64,000 nt of DNA. It comes from Lucifuga dentata (lineage: Eukaryota; Chordata; Actinopteri; Ophidiiformes; Bythitidae). Numbering within the stretch: position 1 is the stretch's first letter; each line of letters opens with the position of its first letter. The DNA lies in contig VXCM01000206.1 of the NCBI GenBank assembly GCA_014773175.1, positions 1 to 64,000 of the forward strand, written 5' to 3'. Below are positions 1 through 12,500 of this stretch, piece after piece. Below the pieces are notes generated by a model. It was given only the letters and a program-made list of their open reading frames with translations, was not told the origin of the DNA and made no database searches. Both the position numbers and the translations under genes were made by a program.

Positions 1-623
1 CATTAAAAAAAAAAAAAACAACTTAGGTAGCTTTAAGTTGTTTTCTCAAAGGTTTGATAAATGCTTTGTTGTTTACATTTTCCACCCCAAACACCAAAAT
101 GCCTTGTTTTTTTTCTCAATTTCCCTTTGAATTTTTACAGTATTAAGATGATAAAGTTGAAGTCTTAATCCTATTTAAATTGAAAAAAATATTGTGATTT
201 GTATGGAACATTAAATAGGAGAAGAGTTTGGGTGGGAAAAAATAGTTGAAAATATCTTATTAAAGATAAAAACTTGCAGGTTAAAACTTGGCCTTTAAAA
301 TAAATATAATTTTTAAAGTTGTGCATGCAGTTGGAAGAATCATAAAATCAGTGATCTTGTGAATCTAAATGAACAATAATCAAATGTAAGGTTGTGATTA
401 TTTTAGAAATTTTTGTTAATACTTTTTAAAAACAAATCAAATTTGAGCAGGAAAGGACTTGTGTGCTGTTTTTGCTGTTTTAGGGAACAGAATGGGATTT
501 TTCTTGCAGTCTAAAGACTTTTTAGTAATCCAAACATTTCCACACATGATTTAACTACTCCTGTGTTCTTAAAAATAGATTGTATCAGTAAAATAGAATG
601 AATATATCTGGTCGTATATACCT

Positions 624-1245
624 CATAAAGGAGCATACCAGTGAGTTTGCATGTTTGAGACTAATAAATACAACCCATATACATGTTAAATTTTTAACAT
701 GTATATTTTTCGTACCATTTTTCGTACTACTGGAGCGGTAAATTTTAGACTTGGTTTTCTTTCTTTCCAGACTGCCTTTGGTTTCAGTTCATTCCAGTAG
801 GTTATAAAAAATCAACTTGTACAGACTTGAAAAGTGCTTGAGATAAATAATCCATCACAGCAAACCACATGCTGTTAATATTATTTTTATTGTCAAAGTT
901 AGTTTAAGAAACATGGGGCTACATGGAAGAAAATTTATGTCTCAGCCAGGGAATCTAGTCCCAGGAGAAGACGGCTTTTACAGAGAAATTATAAGGACCA
1001 TCCCTTCTACATTTGCACGTAGATGTTAGCAGGCAAAACATTGAATTTTAAGGTGGGTGAACATTTAATTTTGAAAATTTAGTGAATTTTGCAAAGTAAC
1101 ATGAAACTAAAATACAGTTTTAGCTTTTAGGAAATGGTTGGCAGTAACCTAACATGTATGCAGGTTTTTTTTTTTTTCNGGTTTTTTTTTTTTTGTTTTT
1201 TTTTTTAGCTCAAACTTGCAAAAGTCCTTTAAGTGGTCCTTAAAG
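624..1245. mobile_element. Foldback MITE, copy 1
   Basis: Left end TAAAGGAGCATACC then TTTGCATGTTTGAG; right end is the inverted form (GCTCAAACTTGCAAAAGTCC). Both arms also contain the ACATGT and GGCAGTAACC blocks. The right end is interrupted by poly-T and a single N at about 1188. Bases 1-623 hold only AT-rich DNA with no feature I can support. Confidence 0.7.
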
Positions 1246-1299
1246 TGTTTTTTTTTCTTTTTCTTTTTTTTAAATTTTCAGTACTTGTTCCTATTACCC

Positions 1300-3102
1300 T
1301 CATATAGAGAAAGTGTTTGTTTCTTGGGATGCTGTGTGAGAATTAATTGACATCTCTACTCCTTCCTCCTCTGTGGGAATGCTCCTTCTTCTCTTCCTCC
1401 TCCTCTCGCCAAACTTCTTGGCTGCTTTCATCAAGTGCTGTCTGAATGAAGAGCCCACAAATGCGTAGAGGATGGGGTTGATGCAGCAGTGAGTCAGAGC
1501 CAGGCTCTCTGTCACCTGAGCCGCCTGGTCCAGGACTTTACTCAGCCCACAGTGGGTCACTAAGGAATAGACTGAATCCATTGCCCTATAGACCTTCAAC
1601 ACGTTGTAGGGCAGCTGTGTAATGACAAACACCCCCACAACTACCAAGAGCACCCGCAGAGCCTTCCACTTCCTGCCTCTGCTTTCAGTGGGAAGACAAC
1701 TTAGCATCCTGCCCACGTTCCAGTAACAGATCACCATAACCAGAAGAGGAAGCAGGAAGCCCAGCAACACTTCTGCTATCTCCAGAGAAGCTTTGACCTC
1801 TCGTGCCATAGATGCAGGGTAGATAGCAAGACAGATGCTCCTATTGGCTGTCAACCTCACCTCCGAGAGTATCAAATCAGGAATACCCAGGATGAAAGCG
1901 GTTACCCAGACAACCAGACACATCTTTACACAGTGTTTCCTGGTGAACACCCTCTGCAGGAACCCGCCCTGTCCTCTGCCTTGTGCTCTGACCTGTGGAG
2001 GCGAAGAGGAGTTGTCACCAAAATGTAATTTCATGTCCTCAAATAAATACCGCCCAACTTAAACAAAGGTCAAACAACTTCACAAATAAATCTAACTCCG
2101 CTTGAATAAATATAAACCAGAAGTTATTTTCATGCATTTAGAAAACTTGAAAATGTGATTGAGAGTTAATAGTTGCATGTGAATAAATAGAAATATTATT
2201 AAGTCAAATGTGTTTGACTTCACAACAGTCAGGCATGGACAACCCCCCCAAAAAAAACAAAAAAAAACCCCACAACAAAACAAAACAAACAAAACAAAAC
2301 AGGTTATTAGGTCAAAACAGGAAGAGACAAGACACAAGAGATAACCCCAGGATGGCCAGGTATATGATACAGATGCAGGTAATTGCAGAGAAAGTTGACA
2401 GTAGTGGAGAATAAATAATAAATCATTGGGTGAGGGTTAGATCATGATATAACAACAGAGTCTTAAAAAAAAAAAAAAAATCCACAATTGAAGTTATAGA
2501 TTGAAAACAAGAGCCTAATTAAAGAATTGGTTCAGTGAAGAAATCCAGTAAAAGTCCAGCGAATTTAGTATAACAGAAAAATGTAAATGTAAATCTTTCA
2601 AAAAATCTTTCAAACTCAACGTTTGAAAGATTTTTTGTGGAATATCTGGCAGTATTTGCCAATATCCTGAGACTTCTTTGCCACACACACTGACCGATGC
2701 TAAGTAACGATCCAGACTGATGCAGGCCAGCAGCAACATGCAGCAGGTGAAGTTGATGGTGTAGCTGGCAGACACCACCTTGCAGATGACTTCCCCCAAA
2801 TCCCAGCCCCTTGCCGCATCAGCAGCCCAGAAGGGCAGTGTGGAGAGGAGGAGGAGGTCAGCCACGGCCAGGTGGGTCAGGAACGCATCTGTCATGGTCT
2901 TCAGGCGTTTGTGGTAAGCATACGTGGCCACCACCAAGGCATTTCCCGCCAGGCCCACCAGCAGACAGGCTGTGTACACGATGGGGAGGAAGAGGCCTGC
3001 AAAGGACCGAACGTCGCTCTTCTCACACAGGGTGACGTAGTCCTCATAGTTGAGACTGATGTTTTCAAAGTAATAGTAGTCTTCCTCCTCCAAGATATCC
3101 AT
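1300..3102 (-). CDS. ackr4: Atypical chemokine receptor 4 (ACKR4/CCRL1-like)
   Basis: A seven-transmembrane scavenger receptor; the family binds CCL19, CCL21 and CCL25 and internalises them without G-protein signalling. Coding exons are 3102-2695 and 1992-1300 on the minus strand. They join in phase 0 (donor GTCAGT, acceptor CTCCACAG) and give about 366 aa; human ACKR4 has 350. Visible features: an acidic tyrosine-rich N terminus ([12 protein letters not shown]) with an N-glycosylation site, TM2 [15 protein letters not shown], paired extracellular cysteines, TM6 [11 protein letters not shown]7 NPILYAF and the C terminus TFSI, which is also the human ACKR4 ending. The intracellular motif reads DRYLAS rather than DRYLAIV, as expected of a decoy receptor. 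The intron lies just after this motif. I chose the ATG at 3102 because a good acceptor (CCCTTACAG) precedes it at 3118; an in-frame upstream ATG at 3195 would lie in the intron. Which teleost ackr4 paralogue it is cannot be decided. Confidence 0.9.
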
Positions 3103-4164
3103 TCTAATTAGATAAAGCTGTAAGGGAAGCAATACTTGCATTATTAGTCTGTGACTTTTTAGGCTTGTGCAACAATGTAGGCTACGTGCAGTCATTTTTC
3201 AGAGGAACTGTATCACAAGTCAACACTACACAATCCAAACAATGGAAATGTGAACGTCGTCATCATTTACTGTAATAACCCTTCAAAAACTCCAAGTAAA
3301 TGCAGAGACAGCGTCTGGAGTTACTATTCTCATCACAATAATGCTTTCAAATATAAACTGTTTCAGTGTTACAACAGCACAGTAACTAAAACTGATGAAA
3401 AGGATAAATGCAGAAGCTGAAATACCTCCAGATTCCACTGTCATGGTAAAATATACAGAACTTGTTTGTCCATGTGCTCTAGGCTCAGTTATTCAGACAA
3501 GAATGTGTTTGTGATTTCACGTCAGTTTCAGTGTTACATGGCGACTCAGTATTAAATGGTGACATGGCAGATAGGAAAATATTCAGCCACAGATCCTCTC
3601 TCCTTATAGGGACACAATTTAAAGTAATGCTTTGTTGTTTAAACACGTTGACCATGGATATAACATGTTTACTCAGTTGCAGCCTGACACTTGATCACTG
3701 TAAAAATTGACACTATAAAAATGTATTTTAACAGAATTAACAGAAAGTGGTTTATTGAAGTTAAAGCATTCTGCACATTAAAACTGTGCTAAATGGATAC
3801 AAGAAACACAACAATTACACTTAAAGATGTATGAATATAAACCATTTTATATCATAGCATAAAAACCTCAACCAAACCTATTCTAACATTCAAAAATATT
3901 CACTATATGTGGGTCAAATAATGTTTTACAATAATTCATTAATTTAAAAAAAAATGTATTTGGAATACTAGATGTGCAGCAGAATAAATCAAGATAGTAA
4001 GGTAATATCACTATGTGGTTGTTCATGTTGTCCTGTGACCGAAATATCTTCCTATTGCATTTTAGTCCACATATTTTAGGATTTAAAAACAATTAAAAGA
4101 ATTTGAAACTAGTGTAACGTGAATACATAAATTCAGTCAATAATACAGAAATCAGTTGTCTTAC

Positions 4165-4250
4165 CGTCTCTGCTTTGTTTTTCTGGACAGAAAGTATGGA
4201 AATAATTTCAGCCCAAGTCCTGTTGCCACTCTGACACTAGTGGGAGTAAC
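4165..4250 (-). other. ackr4: Candidate 5' non-coding exon of ackr4
   Basis: On the minus strand a strong splice donor (ACG then GTAAGA) follows 4165. The next good acceptor downstream is at 3118, 15 bases before the ackr4 ATG, so an untranslated first exon here is plausible. The upstream limit is a guess. A GA microsatellite lies just beyond it at 4269-4312. Confidence 0.35.
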
Positions 4251-4264
4251 TTCCAAGAATGATA

Positions 4265-4268
<4 letters not shown>

Positions 4269-4312
<44 letters not shown>
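4269..4312. repeat. (GA)n microsatellite
   Basis: About 22 uninterrupted GA units. The rest of the gene-free stretch 3118-6205 holds only AT-rich DNA, a (TTA)n run near 5135-5166 and another (GA)n at 5881-5926. Confidence 0.95.
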
Positions 4313-4317
<5 letters not shown>

Positions 4318-5129
4318 TAAAATGTAAAACGTCAACAATGGGTCATCAAAGTTTGATCTGGACCAAAGACAACTTTGATGAAGAGATGTTGACTTTTATT
4401 GAGAAAAATTCTTGATTATAAATATGTAATATAAATATATATTTAAAAAACTTACTCATGCACTCTGTTGCAGATTTAAAGCCCCCATAAAGCATGACCT
4501 TCTGATGTGTTTGTTTCATTGCATATCCACACCCACATTCTTATTAACCACAGTGCAGATAAAACCAAACCACTGGGAATGTGGGAGAGACATTTTTAAT
4601 CCATCCAGATTTGGTGCCTTGCCCATTTAAAATAAATATTTCCATTGTCTGTTCCGCTCTCTTCCAAAGGCCAGCTATAAACAGCTTGGGTGTGATCTGA
4701 AGCTGATGCAGAAGAACAAATATAATTTTCTCTTTTGTCTTTAGCATGTGTTGTACTTCTCACCTCATACTTAAATGACGATTGTAAAAGAAATATGGCA
4801 CATTCAGCAGAATTTTTTTTTCAGCTTTTAAAATTTACATCTTAACAATGCAGTGAAAAAACACAAGCTGAGCCAAGACACAAGTAAAGCTCCGAAAGCT
4901 CCTGGCAGTGAATCTCCTTATCAGATCAGACGACAGCAGCTGGATTTTATTATATGATTATTAAAATTCAAGAAGTGCAGAAATTCCAGCTTAAATGCTC
5001 GTTCTACTTAACAACAGAAATAATAAAATAAGCTTGACCTGCACACATTAACACTGAAATTTTATTGTTTGTTTTTATCGCCTATGAAAAAAAGCTTCAT
5101 CTGAGAGTGGATGTTTGTCATAAGGATGA

Positions 5130-5134
<5 letters not shown>

Positions 5135-5166
<32 letters not shown>
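5135..5166. repeat. (TTA)n microsatellite
   Basis: About ten tandem TTA units in AT-rich intergenic DNA. Confidence 0.9.
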
Positions 5167-5876
5167 TAACATATTCTACATGTAGAATGCTAGTAATAGT
5201 GAAAATAAGTGACAGTCTCTTTGTGTGTAAATGTTTCAATCACTTTAATTTGTTTGCAATAAAATACACATTAACTAAACTATATTTTCAAATCATAAAG
5301 GAAAAAACAAGATAATTGTCTATCAAAGCTTAATACCTTCATCTTGTGGTCACATTATAGCACTTATATGTTACAGATAAATGCTTAGTATTTACTTTTG
5401 TAAAAGAAATAATTGTTATGTTATCATTTGATCAAAAGTGATTTTTTTGGTTTACAAAAGTGATTTTTTTGGCTTACAAATAGATGTATTAAGAAGTTTA
5501 GCAAATCTTGGTCATCATAAAAGTTATCAAATTTATCATCACTTTAGTTCAAATTTTAAGTAGATGAATATATGTGTGAGTCCAAGATGCATATTTATAT
5601 TCATATAAACAAAACAAGAAAATCACATTAATATTCATATAGAATACAAAAAACAAAAAAAAAACAAAAAAAAAAACCTTTTAATGATCAAAATGAGTTA
5701 GCACACATTTAGAAGCACTGCAGCACCTTCCAGAACATCTTGGCAGTAAATGAAATAGACCCTTTACATCATGCAGACGTGATTCATTTCTTGATCTTGT
5801 GTTGGGGTTCTGGCGCCTCCTAGTGGTCACTGTTAGGTTGCATCTCTTTAATTTATTTGGTTTATTCAGATAAGAC

Positions 5877-5880
<4 letters not shown>

Positions 5881-5926
<46 letters not shown>
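5881..5926. repeat. (GA)n microsatellite
   Basis: Run of GA units downstream of the small peptide gene. Confidence 0.95.
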
Positions 5927-5929
<3 letters not shown>

Positions 5930-6110
5930 AATTTTCATAAAAAACATCTTGTATATGTAGAAAATATCAATGATAAGTTTTTAAATCATCCTTACAAACT
6001 GTGCTATATTAATTTACATTAAAACCTGAAAACATTTGGTTTGATTTTTTTTTTATCCAAAACAGACAGATTGTAAAGCAGTTTACGTAATGGTACCCAA
6101 GTGTAATTCA

Positions 6111-6148
6111 CACCACCACCATCACCATCACCACCACCACCACCACCA
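6111..6148. repeat. (CAC)n microsatellite
   Basis: CAC/CAT trinucleotide run about 60 bases beyond the stop codon of the small peptide gene, inside its probable 3' UTR. Confidence 0.9.
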
Positions 6149-6205
6149 CAACAACAACCTGTTGCACTTACTGGCAGAAATCATGCTGATATTTTAATAT
6201 TAGTG

Positions 6206-6698
6206 TTATTTAAAGAGAAACTCTGGAAAATCGATGGTTCCATTTCCATTTCCACTTTTTGAACCTCCTACTGGTCTCTGTTTGGAATTGGCTCCTCGTT
6301 GTTTCCTGCTCAGCTTCAGCTCCTGATCTTCTCCTTTTCCTGTAGCGACCTCCTTATGCACACTTCCTCCCTTCACCTATAACAAAACATGAATACATTC
6401 TGCATTTTTTTTAAATACAAAGAATAAACAGCCTTCTAGTAGTTCACCACACACACACACACACAGCAAAATGATTGATCAACAAATTGAATGTTTGGTA
6501 TTTACACCAAAAGTCGATTATGAAAACACAATTTGCACGTTGTTAGAACACAAATGATGCTACTTGTCGTCTGTGACCAACAGCAGAAGGTCCTCTTACC
6601 AGATCAGGAGACATGAGATGATCTGCTTCCAGAGCGATGGTCCGAGACGTTAAAGCTGTGATGAGACACAGCAGAACCAGCAGCATGACTCTGTCCAT
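6206..6698 (-). CDS. Small secreted peptide precursor, unrecognised
   Basis: Two exons, 6698-6600 and 6376-6206, join in phase 0 (donor CTG then GTAAGA; acceptor GTTATAG) and encode 89 aa. Residues 1-22 form a clear signal peptide (MDRVMLLVLLCLITALTSRT). The rest is hydrophilic, rich in Lys and Gly, and has no cysteine. A minimal furin-type site (SRKQR) lies near residue 60. The tail ends GNGTIDFPEFLFK, which resembles calcium-binding loop 2 of calmodulin, although position 1 of the loop is Ser rather than Asp. A TATA box lies about 33 bases upstream of this ATG. An in-frame ATG at 6725 would fall upstream of the expected transcription start, so I prefer 6698. I do not recognise the family; the layout (signal exon, then basic peptide exon) is that of a peptide hormone or other small secreted factor. 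Function is unknown, and expression is inferred from splice sites and TATA only. Confidence 0.6.
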
Positions 6699-6730
6699 GG
6701 TGAACCATACGACTGTCACACCCACAGCTC

Positions 6731-6740
6731 TTTATATATA
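6731..6740 (-). promoter_or_regulatory. TATA box of the small peptide gene
   Basis: The minus strand reads TATATATAAA. Transcription would be expected to start about 30 bases downstream, near 6708, leaving a very short leader before the ATG at 6698. Confidence 0.5.
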
Positions 6741-7637
6741 CACACACACGCACACAGAAATATGTTTTGAAATCATCTATGTCTCAAGTCCAATTTAATC
6801 TTTGGTGGTTTTATCGAAACCACAGCTGGTAGCTCTGCTTCCTCCTTGATACATTTTTTCTTCACACATCAGCAATAATTTTTTTTTTTTTTTTTTTAAG
6901 ACAGAAACCAACACATCATAAATATCTGGTAATGTTTTCATAATATTGATTCACTGGCTTTCATATACTTTCTTGCGATTATTTACCCACTGGACGGCAA
7001 TATGTAGCAAAACCTAGCAAATGCTAGAAATTCCTAGAACAACTGGATCTCATGAAGATGTATTTTCTATAAATATCCAACCAGTTTTCTTGTATTTGCT
7101 GTTTGTCTGCACAGAAGAAGTGTGAAGGTTTGTACTGAAAGCATCTAATGTTGCTGCAGCCACGTGCACAAGCAGGCAGTTTGTGAGAAGGACGAGTTTT
7201 CAGACTGTAAACTCTTGCTTTGGCCTGGAAGCAGTACATTAGTCCAGAGCTGTTTTTACATTTTTGCAGAGGTCAAAGCGAAGTGTGAAGTATTTTAGAG
7301 CAATCCTCAAGTGAGGTTTCAAGTCTTCAAGGGCAAGTCCATGTCTTGATAAATAAATACAAGTCATGATGTTCTGACTATGTGAATACTGACTATGTCC
7401 ATTCAATATACTGGGCACTAGATGGATTCTAGTGTTTTCCAGTTTTAAAAATGTTGTCTTGTTGTTGAAACTAGGCCTACAGTGAGTTTCTGCAATGCCT
7501 TTATTTTATTTTTTTAATAAGGGTGCAGTCATAAAATCAATGAAAATTTAGCATTGAATTTAGTTTAGTTGAGCAGTTAAGTCTCACCTTCAGATCAGAC
7601 GTTGTTAGATCAAATCTCAGTGGAGACAAATGTCACA

Positions 7638-7682
7638 CAAACACACACGGAATGAGTTTCTCACTCATTCCGTGTGTGTTTG
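7638..7682. repeat. Perfect 20-bp inverted repeat (hairpin)
   Basis: Arms 7638-7657 and 7663-7682 are perfect reverse complements separated by five bases. It sits in the gene-free stretch 6741-8400, where I see no coding sequence, only poly-A and CAA-rich tracts. Confidence 0.9.
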
Positions 7683-8399
7683 TAACATGGGTGAGATGGT
7701 TGATGAAAGGTCAAAGGTGATCAAAAATGAATGGTCAACCAAACAACAAAAATGAAAATGGTCAATACTTTATGATTTAAACAACAAAAACAACAACAAA
7801 CACAAACAAACCCCACAAACTGCAAAAAAAAAAAAAAAAAAAAAAAAAAGTGGTCAAAACCAACAAAAACCTCAGTAAGCCTGAAATAAGGTTTTTAATT
7901 TGATGATTGATTTAATTATTTTCAGTGATTCAGTTATTCCAATGATTTTTCTTTTTCTTTTTTTTTGGCATTAGCCACTTTTTGTTATTTTTGAGCTAAA
8001 TCTGAAGACAAAGTTTTATAGTCATCTTTATCTGTGTTTTTGTCAAATAATACAGTTTATCTCGAAAGTTACAAGCCTCGAATACTTGTGCAAATTGATA
8101 TTTATTGCTGTAGCATTACATTTAGTATAGAGACATGTGAGACTTGTGCAGGACGAAACTCGAAGACTTAAAGATTTGTGTCTTGCGTGGATGCAGAATC
8201 CGACATCCTGTCAGAACCTGAACGTCCCATCAGACTTTCTGCTGATTCTCATGGGAATTTGATCACAACCTCATCCAAACTTCTCCTCAGCCGTGGACTC
8301 ATATGAAAAAGTTTATCATGAGGTTCCCGAAGACTTTGCGCGACTTTAACTTCTTTTACTGGCTTTTCTTTTAGGAATGACCCACAATTCACGGAAGAA

Positions 8400-8486
8400 A
8401 TAAAAAGATTATATAATTGTCTGGTAGCTCAGCCAGTGAGGCGCACCGGATTAATCAACCTGCGGAGGCAACAGGCTCCAAGATCG
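8400..8486 (+). other. myrip: Candidate 5' non-coding exon of myrip
   Basis: A strong donor (ATCG then GTGAGT) follows 8486 on the plus strand, about 1 kb before the myrip start codon. The segment is more GC-rich than its surroundings. The left edge is arbitrary. An acceptor at about 9519 (CACTGACAG) would join it to the first coding exon. Confidence 0.3.
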
Positions 8487-9536
8487 GTGAGTTTTAATGA
8501 ATTTTTATTCACTTTAACTTGAATGAACAAAAACTCGTCTTTATAATACTATTCTGATGCTTTATCGACAGTCATGTTCACCAATTAGCTTTCACGTTGT
8601 TTTTCTGGGTCTAATAACGTTTTGATTTGTGCTGTTTGGCTCAATATTCCAACGTAGCTATCTTTTTAATATCATACAAATTGGCTCATGATTATGAAAT
8701 GTCTCAAACTGGCGAGCCCAGAAATTAGCAAATTGTTCTCGACATCATAAATTCACCCTGAACCCACAAATATTCTGTCATTTGGCGTCGATCACATAAC
8801 ATTGTGTGCATGAGAAAAATTTCATCATCAGGAATCCTAATGAAGAAAAACCAAGTCCTGATCGGTGTTATCACATCTGATTTACTTATGTATGTGGAAA
8901 GTGTTTTAAGCGTATTTCTCTTTGAACATTTCTGGACTCTGTAGCGCCATAACAGGTGATTGATTCTTCTTTACCCGGAGATTTTATTCATATTTATCAT
9001 TCAATATGCAGGAGAGCTGCAGTTTAAACCCACGCAGACACGTTATAGGGATTAAAACAGGATTTCTATATATACTGTTGCCTCTGTATTTAACAAACAA
9101 GTGCACAGCTTTTGATAAATTACAATACTTTAGTGTGTCTTATATAAAGACATACAGAATATTTTTGTGTCAAAGGTTATAAGTGTAGTTTTAGAACTTG
9201 TATACAGAAAAAGCGTGGCCATATCACACTAATCCATCACACTAATTTCTTAAAGTGCTTTGGTTAAATAAACTATATACTGTATTCACCCTTACATTCT
9301 TTATGTCATGTGCTTATAATATACAGCATCATGTACCTTTACATTGTTAACTCGTTTCTTCTGCACAGGATTTAGTTTTTGTGTTTATCTAGATTTTTTT
9401 TTTTCCTGTTCTTTCTTGAGTATGTTTTTTTTTTTTTTTTTTTTTCTCAAGAGGATAATTACTATGTTTATTCTAGACGATAATAACAATCCTGACTGGT
9501 CAGAGGGGTTCACTGACAGCCAAAAGTGGACCAGCA

Positions 9537-12500
9537 ATGGGCCGGAAGCTGGATCTGTCTGGACTATCAACGGATGAGGCAGAACATGTGCTGCAGGTGG
9601 TGCAGAGGGACATGAGGTTACGCAAGAAGGAGGAGGAGCGCCTCAGGTGAGTTCCATCCTCCTTAGTGAATGTTAGAACCAGTTAATTATGACGTCTCCC
9701 TTAATATTTTTTTTTTCTTCGGGATCTTTATGCATAACATTGAAAACATACATTACCTATAACAGAATCTCAGAATTTTCTGTATGATCACAAATGTTTT
9801 CAGACACTGTCCATTTTAATTTATGTGTGGGATCAAATTTATTATTGACTTTTCATCAAATGCCAGACAAGCTGCAGAATTATGCATATTCAAGTCAAAA
9901 TGTACTTGAAAATCTAATCCTGAAAACAACAATCTACTCACAATCTAGACTCAGTTTACCGTTATTAGTATACCTATTTTGTGTGACTATTATATGTCTG
10001 GAACTCCGTTTGCATTCTAGGCATTTTTAGAAGTCGGTGTAGATTTCCCATCCTGCCCCTGTGCTTTGTGTCCTCAAAACACTGAACGGAAGAGACAGCC
10101 CTTTCCTGTTTTACTCACACTCACTTCCTTAAAACTTTAGAGGCTTTCATATCCACAAACTGTGTGTAATAGCACAGAGACAGAACATGCCAATTTAGGC
10201 AGTTTGACCTGAGTCCTTGATGCATAATGGCTTCAGTTTGGGCTGAGAAAGAGAGAGGGCAGCTTTTGCACACTTCTATAATAGTCGGAAACAATTTCTC
10301 TGTGTGTTGATGTAAGCCAGTATTCAGAGGTTAAGAATAAGATGGTTATGTCATTTCGTTGTCCTGTGAGTCTTTACTTTCTGCATTCTGCTGCTTGTGC
10401 TTTATTCTTAAAGCTGATCTCTCTTTCACTTTGCCTGTAAATGCGAAGCACAGGAAATTACTTACAGGAATCAGGTGATCTGGTCAAGATAACAAATTGA
10501 TTTTTAACAGGCACACACCCAAGATAAAGGTAATTGCTGAGATTTCCGTGAAATTTACAAGAAAAGATACATGTCTGAGAAGAGTGGCTAAATGGCCAAC
10601 TTGGCTCGTGTCCTGGATGCTGTATTTTGCCCCTAATGTCGCTTTTGACAGTGCAAACTAATGTATCATGAGTCATTTTGAATGGTGTTATATGCCGCTA
10701 CACTTACACAATACTTAGTGCCAGATTAAATGATTTCTAAACATATTCAGATTCATTTATTAATTTATAAAGGGACTAAAATCCCCCAATTCTAGGCCTG
10801 TTTTAGTCTAAAAAACTTAATGATATCAGATATATTCAGACCATGTCCCTCCTTCAATAGGGGTACCTCTATATATTTGATCACATACTATTTTCAGATA
10901 TGATCATATCTATGAGATAAATCCACCAGGTTCATGCATCCTGCTTCTCATTTTATGCACTGATGCTCCCTGAAGTGAAATCCAGGAGTCTCACAGAATG
11001 TCTAATAGCATTGACTGATAGACTGGGCATAAGAACATAACTGCTGCCTAAAGTTGAAGATTAGAAAAGAATAAAGATGAGTATATTCAATACATTGAAT
11101 GGATTTGGGTCTCTGAATCAGAATTATCCTGAATGTTACTAAATTCATATAATGTAGTTCTGTAACTGAAGTGATGCTATCTTAGCTAAATCTGTAAATT
11201 GACTTGTGCTATAATACAAACATTTTTTGCTAATAATATTCTCTAAAAAGTATAATAAATTGACCAAAATTTGGATGATTAATTTACATAAACTCACCAA
11301 CAGGGGGGGGTGTTGAGCAGAGCAAAGGCTTTGAAATACTGAACAGTAAATCTGCAGTAAAGATTTTATGTGGGTTATTTTAACGCCCAGGTTTCACTAA
11401 AGACCACATTAATTACAGCAGCTTAGTGTGCAGCATACGCATATATTCTGATCTGTGTTTGCGCTCGCTGCTAATCCTGTGTAATCCTTTGTAAATTCTG
11501 AGATTACTGGAAGAATGCACACAGTAATGAGTTTATTTAATCTTTGAAATTAGGCCATACACATATAGGAATGTACAGATGCTAAAGCCTCACCTGACGG
11601 CTGTTGAATAATCAGGGAGCAGTGCTTTCTGTTATAAATCTGATCAGTATGATGGCAGATTTTTGACAGACCTTGTGCACTGAAAAACTTTCAATAAGCT
11701 GTTTTTCTGTAAAAAGAAGAGATTACTTTTGTAAATAATGAATTTAAAAATTGTTAATATATAGAACTTATGACTTTCCATTGTTGATGTCAATGACTTG
11801 ATCCACTTTTTTTCAAAGCTTCAGGTCTCTAAATGACCTTTATCAACCTTTCAAATTCTTATTAAGCATTGTCGTGTTAATTTTGTATCATGTGTTCCTC
11901 TGCACACACATAGTGCAGGCACACACTCCCAGACACAAACATTTGTGCATATATACATGCATGCATTTCATAAACATGCAGAGCCGTGGCGTGGAGGGTA
12001 TTGTGGCTGAGTCTGTCGAAGTGAAGCACATTGCAAAGAAACCTGACTTTTGCAGGGATTATTGCAGTGAAGGAGTGCCACCCTCCTTTACATTTCTCTT
12101 TTTACCTGAGCTAGAAAGAGCCTTTAGACCAGAGAATGTGAGGACAGCACGGCACTATGTACTGCGCCTACATTTAAAATGCATAGAATGTGTGATTAAA
12201 GAGACAAAAGAGAGAAATAATGATCAGTGTTTGTGTGTCTTCCAAAGTTCACTCCACTTTAGTGAAAGTAGAAGAGTTGAGAGACAATGGTGTGTGTGTG
12301 TGTGCATTTATATATTAGTGTCCTCATTGTGATATTCATCACAGTAAACCTCCAATTGTTGCTACACACAGTCCCAGTCTCACTCTCTTTCTCCCTCCCA
12401 CCCTTCAATCCATCCTACTCATCATCTTCTTCTAATCCATTCCCACTGCTCCCATCTCCCTCTCCTCCCTCTCCTCAGTGATCTGAAGCAGGAGCTGGAT

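Noticed and set aside
6206..6250. FLF ending of the small peptide as a neuromedin U relative
   Set aside because: Neuromedin U ends FLFRPRN-amide with a Gly-Arg-Arg signal; here the protein stops after FLFK with no amidation site.
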